Source: Sphingobium scionense (GTDB lineage: Bacteria > Pseudomonadota > Alphaproteobacteria > Sphingomonadales > Sphingomonadaceae). From it: a stretch of DNA of 63,530 nucleotides. The position numbers were made by a program, and so were the translations under genes. Shown here in pieces: positions 59,413-63,530 of this stretch. The stretch is taken from positions 1 through 63,530 of the forward strand of contig NZ_JACIEU010000026.1 of NCBI RefSeq assembly GCF_014197035.1. The letters run 5' to 3'. The notes beneath the pieces are model-generated. The model was not told the origin of the DNA and searched no databases. It worked only from the letters and a program-made list of their open reading frames with translations. Position 1 is the first letter of the stretch, and each line of letters opens with the position of its first letter.

Positions 59413-60191
59413 CGAACGCCATCCTGCTCTATACGAACCAGGCGCCTCGGTATCTCAAACCCTATGGCACCGCGCAGGGCGATACCACCGCCTTCGCCAG
59501 CATCCATGCCGTGGAACACGATGGCGATGGCCGGCCGACGATCGCGGTCGGCAGCCCGCTGACGCGCGCGCATCTGCGGCAGTGGTCACAGGCGCTTGGC
59601 CGTACCGCCCAGCCCGAGCTTCTCCCCGAACATGTGCTGGTCGCTCATCCCGACATGCTGGCCTGGTGGGTGCCGGCTGAGGTGCGCCCGGCCTATTTCG
59701 CGCTGTCGGATCCTCCTGCCGATCTCCATGCGCTTGCTGCGCGAACGACGCTGCCGGTTCCCTATCCACCCCATCTCCTGATCGCCACACGCCATGGGCT
59801 TGGCGTCTATGCCCTCCCGGTAAATGAACGCCCTGGCGCCGAGACCCCGGTTCTGCACTCGCCGATCCTCAACGTCTTCGTCGACGGACGTCTCTGCTGG
59901 GGCAACATCCCGAAACCCAGGGCGCTCAGCATCGCCTCCATTCCCGCCTATGAAAGCGCGCTGTTCGACTCCTGGTCGACACATCCCAATATCGGGCAGG
60001 ATCGGACGATACGCGGGAAGGGCGGGCTGGTGCGGCTCTGGGACGATCTGGCGGCGCGCGGCGCGCGCCGGTTTCCGGTGAGCCGTCTCAAGCCTTTCGG
60101 CGCCGGCGCGGCCGGGCAGGGGATAGGCCCGCGAAGGACCGCCGCCTGCGCGGTGACGGTAGGCCGGCTCATCGCGCGGGGCCGTGTATGA
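59361..60191 (+). CDS. PRTRC system protein B (E2-like)
   Basis: A 276-residue protein of the PRTRC B family, classed with prokaryotic E2-like domains. Its central Cys179, in VDGRLCWGN, is one of only two cysteines and is the natural candidate for a thioester site. ATG 59361 is within the end of F (52-base overlap). The stop overlaps A by four bases. With C, A and ThiF it completes a possible ubiquitin-like pathway. Confidence 0.88.
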   Translation: MSDHSTHFEASGGGLVLTNAILLYTNQAPRYLKPYGTAQGDTTAFASIHAVEHDGDGRPTIAVGSPLTRAHLRQWSQALGRTAQPELLPEHVLVAHPDMLAWWVPAEVRPAYFALSDPPADLHALAARTTLPVPYPPHLLIATRHGLGVYALPVNERPGAETPVLHSPILNVFVDGRLCWGNIPKPRALSIASIPAYESALFDSWSTHPNIGQDRTIRGKGGLVRLWDDLAARGARRFPVSRLKPFGAGAAGQGIGPRRTAACAVTVGRLIARGRV

Positions 60192-60847
60192 CGATGCTCG
60201 CCGATGATGCGACGGCAGCGGCGGTGCTTGACGCCATGCCCTGCTATCCGGTGCCGCCATTCGGAAGGTCGCCCGCCATCGAGGCGCTGCGCGCTTCTCG
60301 CGTCGGCCATGGTCTCGCCATCGGCCATGACGGTGTGAAGCTGATCCTGCGTCGCCCGTGGCTGGCGCTGGACGTGCCGGTTGCGGCGTCCATCGCCGCC
60401 TATGTTCCTTATGGCAGCATCGGGGCACCGCGGGCCGATCTACGCTGCGGCCTCGTTCCGCGCGCCTTTTACGACGAGGTACTGGGGCATCTGCGTAGCA
60501 AGATTCCTGACGAGGCCGCCGCATTCATCCTGTGGAACGAGGCGACCCGTGAATTTGCCGTGGAGTTCCCCGCTATCGATGAAGCGACGCCGACGCGACT
60601 GGTCTATCGCATGCCCAGGCTGCCGCCTGACTGGCACATGGTCTGTGACATCCACAGCCATGCGCGCGGCCGCGCATTCTTCAGCGCCACCGATGATACC
60701 GATGATGCCCATGCCACCAAGATAGCGATCGTCTTCGGACGTCTCGACCATCCCGATGGTCCCACCATGGCGGCACGGCTCTGTGCGGGCGGCATGTTCC
60801 TGCCCTTGCCGCGCTGTCCCTTTGCAGGAGCTCCCGATGCAGACTGA
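60188..60847 (+). CDS. PRTRC system protein A (JAMM/JAB peptidase-like)
   Basis: A 219-residue protein with a perfect JAMM motif, HSHARGRAFFSATD (HxH-x7-S-x2-D), in its C-terminal half, the zinc site of deubiquitinase-type isopeptidases. The N-terminal half is unknown. It would process or remove the ubiquitin-like protein C. Four-base overlap with B and 11-base overlap with ThiF indicate coupled translation. Confidence 0.9.
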   Translation: MTMLADDATAAAVLDAMPCYPVPPFGRSPAIEALRASRVGHGLAIGHDGVKLILRRPWLALDVPVAASIAAYVPYGSIGAPRADLRCGLVPRAFYDEVLGHLRSKIPDEAAAFILWNEATREFAVEFPAIDEATPTRLVYRMPRLPPDWHMVCDIHSHARGRAFFSATDDTDDAHATKIAIVFGRLDHPDGPTMAARLCAGGMFLPLPRCPFAGAPDAD

Positions 60848-61640
60848 TCAGGCCCGGCGTCACTATCTTCCTGCTGTCTTTGACGATCGTGCGATCACGA
60901 TCCTGCTGGTCGGCTGTGGCGGGAACGGGGCGCAGATGTTGATGGGTCTCGCCGCGCTCGACACCGCACTGCGCGCGATCTCCTCGCGCTCGCTCGACGT
61001 CACCGTGGTCGACGACGATATCGTCACCGAGGCGAACCTTGGCCGTCAGCCATTCTACCGCTGCGATATCGGCCATTCCAAGGCGCGTACGCTGACCGAG
61101 CGCATCAATCTCGCGCATGGCCTGGCCTGGGAAGCGGTTCACGGACGCGCTCCTGAAGCGATCGGGATCGACGGCTTCGACATGCTCATCAGCTGCGTCG
61201 ATACCGCTGCGGCCCGCCGGGCGCTGGGGGCGGCTCTGCAGACCGGCAGAAATCCGCCCCTCTACTGGATGGACCTCGGTAACCGCGCCGGCGACGGCCA
61301 GTACCTGATCGGCTGCCCGCGCCGCACCAGTCACAGCGATCGCCCACGTCTTCCCACCGTGCTCGAAGTCTTTCCGGAACTCGCCGACGAAAGCGTGGCT
61401 GAAGACGATGCGCCATCCTGTTCGGTCGCAGAGGCGCTCGAGCGTCAGTCACTGTTCGTCAACCGCGTCGTCGCAAGCCATGCGCTCGCGCTGCTTTTCG
61501 ATCTTCTCGGGCGCGGTTCGATCGGGCATGCCGGGGCATTCATCAATCTTGCCGGCGGTCAGACCGTTCCGATCCCGCTTCCTTTCGCGAATGGCACGTC
61601 ACTTGCGGCGGCCGGACACGCAAACATCTCGCACTTGTAG
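60837..61640 (+). CDS. PRTRC system ThiF family protein (E1-like)
   Basis: A 267-residue adenylating enzyme of the ThiF/MoeB/E1 fold: nucleotide loop VGCGGNG at 25-31, VVDDD at 58-62 with NLGRQPFY (68-74), and a Cys195 in DAPSCSVAEAL in the usual crossover region. It would adenylate the C-terminus of protein C. The ATG at 60837 lies within the end of A. It is the last gene of the cassette. Confidence 0.92.
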   Translation: MQTDQARRHYLPAVFDDRAITILLVGCGGNGAQMLMGLAALDTALRAISSRSLDVTVVDDDIVTEANLGRQPFYRCDIGHSKARTLTERINLAHGLAWEAVHGRAPEAIGIDGFDMLISCVDTAAARRALGAALQTGRNPPLYWMDLGNRAGDGQYLIGCPRRTSHSDRPRLPTVLEVFPELADESVAEDDAPSCSVAEALERQSLFVNRVVASHALALLFDLLGRGSIGHAGAFINLAGGQTVPIPLPFANGTSLAAAGHANISHL

Positions 61641-61675
61641 CCTGTATAGGCTATGTCATATGCTAAGGAGTCGCC

Positions 61676-61909
61676 ATGAACCTCGAGCGTCACGTCAAAC
61701 TGTTCAAGAACGGCCGCAGCCAGGCGGTCCGCATTCCCCGTGAGTTCGAGCTTCCGGGCGAGGACGCCATTATCCGCAAGGAAGGCTCGCGCCTGATCAT
61801 CGAACCCGCCCGGCCGCGCTCCCTGCTTGCCGTTCTCAAGACATGGGAACCGCTCGATGAAGAGATCGGCCCGATCGAGGACCTGCCAGCAGAACCGGTC
61901 GACATCTGA
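61676..61909 (+). CDS. vapB: VapB-type antitoxin (AbrB fold)
   Basis: A 77-residue protein with the AbrB/SpoVT pattern SQAVRIPREFELPGEDAI and IRKEGSRLIIEP, then a C-terminal toxin-binding tail (EEIGPIEDLPAEPVDI). It binds the operon promoter as a complex with VapC. An AAGGAG site precedes the ATG. A 35-base gap separates it from ThiF; its promoter may lie in the TATAGGCTATG region at 61645. Confidence 0.92.
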   Translation: MNLERHVKLFKNGRSQAVRIPREFELPGEDAIIRKEGSRLIIEPARPRSLLAVLKTWEPLDEEIGPIEDLPAEPVDI

Positions 61910-61912
61910 TCC

Positions 61913-62314
61913 ATGTTCCTGCTCGATACGAATATCCTGTCGGACCTGATCCGACAGCCCGATGGCATGGTCGCCCACGCTATCGCCGACGTCGGCGAGG
62001 ACGCGGTTGCGACCAGCATCATCGTTGCCGGCGAACTGCGCTATGGCGCAGAAAAGCGCGGATCGCCGCGCCTGAAAAGCAAGATCGAGGATTTGCTGTC
62101 TCTCATTGCAGTGCTGCCGCTCAAGGACGATGCCGACGCCTGCTATGGGCGTCTGCGTGCCGACCTCGAGCGCCGTGGCACGCCGATTGGCGCTAACGAC
62201 ATGCTGATCGCCGCCCATGCGCTCGCAATCGGCGCGACCCTCGTTACCGACAACATCCGCGAATTCGAGCGGGTCGATGGCTTGCAACTGGTGAACTGGC
62301 TCCGAACCACCTGA
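61913..62314 (+). CDS. vapC: VapC-type PIN-domain toxin
   Basis: A 133-residue PIN ribonuclease. Acidic residues are in place: Asp5 (MFLLDTNILSDL), Glu near 42 (VAGELRYGAEKR), Asp near 98 (GANDMLIAAHAL) and Asp near 115 (LVTDNIREF). It starts four bases after vapB. The pair probably acts as a stability module for the element. Confidence 0.93.
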   Translation: MFLLDTNILSDLIRQPDGMVAHAIADVGEDAVATSIIVAGELRYGAEKRGSPRLKSKIEDLLSLIAVLPLKDDADACYGRLRADLERRGTPIGANDMLIAAHALAIGATLVTDNIREFERVDGLQLVNWLRTT

Positions 62315-62364
62315 CGCCCGGTTCGCACGGCGTTCCCGGTCTGGTTCTCGTGGTTAGCGAGCAT

Positions 62365-62384
62365 GAAGAAGGGAAGGGGGAGGG
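62365..62384 (+). repeat. purine-rich element 6
   Basis: GAAGAAGGGAAGGGGGAGGG, between vapC and the next gene, 30 bases before the leader ORF. Last of the six-copy set. Confidence 0.6.
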
Positions 62385-62413
62385 CAGAAGGGTGGTCCCA
62401 GGGAGATCGCCCC

Positions 62414-62509
62414 ATGCTCACCTCGTACTGTCAGTGTCGGCAGCCCTGCCATTCCTGGCGCGCGGCTGAAGCATTCGCCACCTCATCGATGCCGGGTCTT
62501 GCGGCGTGA
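62414..62509 (+). CDS. possible 31-residue leader ORF
   Basis: A short ORF (MLTSYCQCRQPCHSWRAAEA...) with GGGAG eight bases upstream of the ATG. Its TGA overlaps the GTG of the large downstream gene as GTGA. Three closely spaced cysteines (CQCRQPC) are notable. It may be a translated leader that couples translation, or simply a chance frame. Low certainty. Confidence 0.35.
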   Translation: MLTSYCQCRQPCHSWRAAEAFATSSMPGLAA

Positions 62510-63530
62510 CGACCGATCCTGCCACCTTCGATCCCGCCGACCGGCAGTGCTGGATCGCCCATGGCCGCCGTCCCGAGCATGCCGAGGTACTGGCATCGGT
62601 ATGGAAGGACTATCCGGACCTTCCTTCCGATGCACCGCTGCATGAATGCATGGCGCGCAGCCGCGCGCGCGTCGCCGCGCTCCGCCCCTTCAATGATGCC
62701 ATCCGCGAGGAAGCCGAACGCGAAAGACAGCGCACGAACTTCGCCTGCATCGAGAAGCGCGTAGCAAGCGGCCAGATCAGGCCCTTCGATCAGGCCATCC
62801 TCCAGGCACGCGCCGAGCATGGCTATAACTGGGACGCTGCAGTCCTCTATGCTCAGGGTCGATACGCGGCGGAGGCTGGCTGGGGACCTCGCGATTTCTC
62901 GGCGCCACCGGGTGAAACCTCGCCCGCTTACGCCCAGGGGTTCCGCGATGGCGGTGGTTGTTTCGAAGATCTGTTCGACGTTGCCAGGCGTTCCTACGCG
63001 GCTGCCATGCGACAGGAGGACCGATTCCCGGCTCCCGGAAAGGCTTTGGTTTCACGGCCGGCTCCGAGCAGTTGGCCGTCTCCGACAGACGCCCCGCGTC
63101 CCGCATTATGGTCGAAACGCACCGTGATCATCGGTGCTGCCACTGCATCGAATGCCGCAGCAGGCTTGATGACCATGCTCCAGACACAGCCCGGGCATGA
63201 AATGGCGCATATCATCATAGCCGACGTCGGTCGGGGCTTTCGTGCGTGGCGCAGTGCGGAGCCCGCCCAGACCGGGAATCCAGCAGATCAGTTACGGGCC
63301 TTGTTTGCCGGGATCGAACCGGACGACCTGCTGATCATTGCCGATGGCGAAGATCTCGCCTGGATAGACCGACATGCCGGCATGCTTCCGCTCTGCCGGA
63401 CCATGGAGCGCACGCGTAATTCGGCGATCCAGCAGGGGACTGTCAGGATTTCCGTGTGCGGCCGGGCGGTTGATCATCAGGCCGCCATGGCTCTGATGAA
63501 ACGTTCGCCGAAGATCACGGCAAATTGCGC
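62506..63530 (+). CDS. large unknown protein, truncated by the window edge
   Basis: An uninterrupted frame of 341 codons from GTG 62506 to the end of the window, with GC-rich third positions; its stop lies outside. The N-terminal 180 residues are polar and helical. After a proline-rich linker, an alpha/beta part begins (TVIIGAATASNAAAGLMTML, AHIIIADVGRGFRAW, DDLLIIADGEDLAW). No family recognised. It is the main coding sequence of this last kilobase; the minus-strand frames here are shadows. Confidence 0.75.
   Translation, partial: MTTDPATFDPADRQCWIAHGRRPEHAEVLASVWKDYPDLPSDAPLHECMARSRARVAALRPFNDAIREEAERERQRTNFACIEKRVASGQIRPFDQAILQARAEHGYNWDAAVLYAQGRYAAEAGWGPRDFSAPPGETSPAYAQGFRDGGGCFEDLFDVARRSYAAAMRQEDRFPAPGKALVSRPAPSSWPSPTDAPRPALWSKRTVIIGAATASNAAAGLMTMLQTQPGHEMAHIIIADVGRGFRAWRSAEPAQTGNPADQLRALFAGIEPDDLLIIADGEDLAWIDRHAGMLPLCRTMERTRNSAIQQGTVRISVCGRAVDHQAAMALMKRSPKITANC

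Noticed and set aside
1..63530. CRISPR arrays, insertion sequences, integrase and attachment sites
   Set aside because: No regularly spaced direct repeats, transposase or recombinase motifs, or tRNA-end duplications were seen, though exhaustive repeat search by eye is not possible.

Overview
The window looks like part of a large conjugative plasmid or integrative conjugative element of a sphingomonad-type alphaproteobacterium. The evidence is high GC with GC-rich third codon positions, an F-type (tra/trb) type IV secretion operon, a luxR-luxI-phyH cluster of the kind known from Novosphingobium relatives, an isopeptidase-type lasso peptide cluster, a MucR regulator and a PRTRC cassette. No rRNA, tRNA, CRISPR array, transposase or integrase was recognised. 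The relaxase (TraI) and coupling protein (TraD) are not in this window. LAYOUT. (1) 0.5-22.3 kb, minus strand: a nearly continuous F-type transfer operon read right to left as dsbC, traA, traL, traE, traK, traB, traV, traC, three small membrane or hypothetical genes, traW, traU, a small gene, a two-part traN, trbC, an S26 peptidase, traF, a thioredoxin-like gene, traH and traG. Most junctions are 4-base overlaps. (2) 22.5-24.2 kb, plus strand: a 48-aa gene, an unknown 140-aa gene, an XRE regulator and a GntR regulator. (3) 24.3-33.3 kb: a lasso peptide system that is less GC-rich than its surroundings. The precursor (44 aa), B and C run on plus. An ECF sigma factor, a FecR-type anti-sigma factor, an STN-carrying TonB-dependent receptor and the lasso isopeptidase converge on minus. 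Together they can make a threaded peptide, sense and import it, and linearise it. (4) 33.8-36.6 kb: MarR-like regulator, phytanoyl-CoA dioxygenase-like enzyme, AHL synthase and LuxR receptor. (5) 37.2-39.4 kb: a five-gene overlapping minus operon with a membrane-anchored LuxR-type HTH protein and a RadC-like JAMM protein. (6) 39.6-55.4 kb: element maintenance genes, namely a CHC2/Toprim primase-like protein, HU, a ParB-like protein, a SEC-C protein, a 1431-aa methyltransferase plus Strawberry-notch helicase, a MucR homologue with a histone-H1-like tail, unknown genes, an atypical N6 DNA methyltransferase, an ABC exporter and a DUF932 protein. (7) 55.5-61.6 kb: a complete PRTRC cassette (ParB, E, C, an extra 75-aa gene, F, B, A, ThiF). 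It includes ubiquitin-like, E1-like, E2-like and JAMM components. (8) 61.7-63.5 kb: a vapBC pair, a possible 31-aa leader ORF, and a large gene that runs off the right edge. Points that stand out: the unlisted lasso precursor and its ring chemistry; a palindrome shared by the promoter regions of the lasso operon and the XRE gene; six near-identical purine-rich tracts in front of plus-strand genes between 39.5 and 62.4 kb; the split traN; and the ubiquitin-like cassette with an extra small gene.
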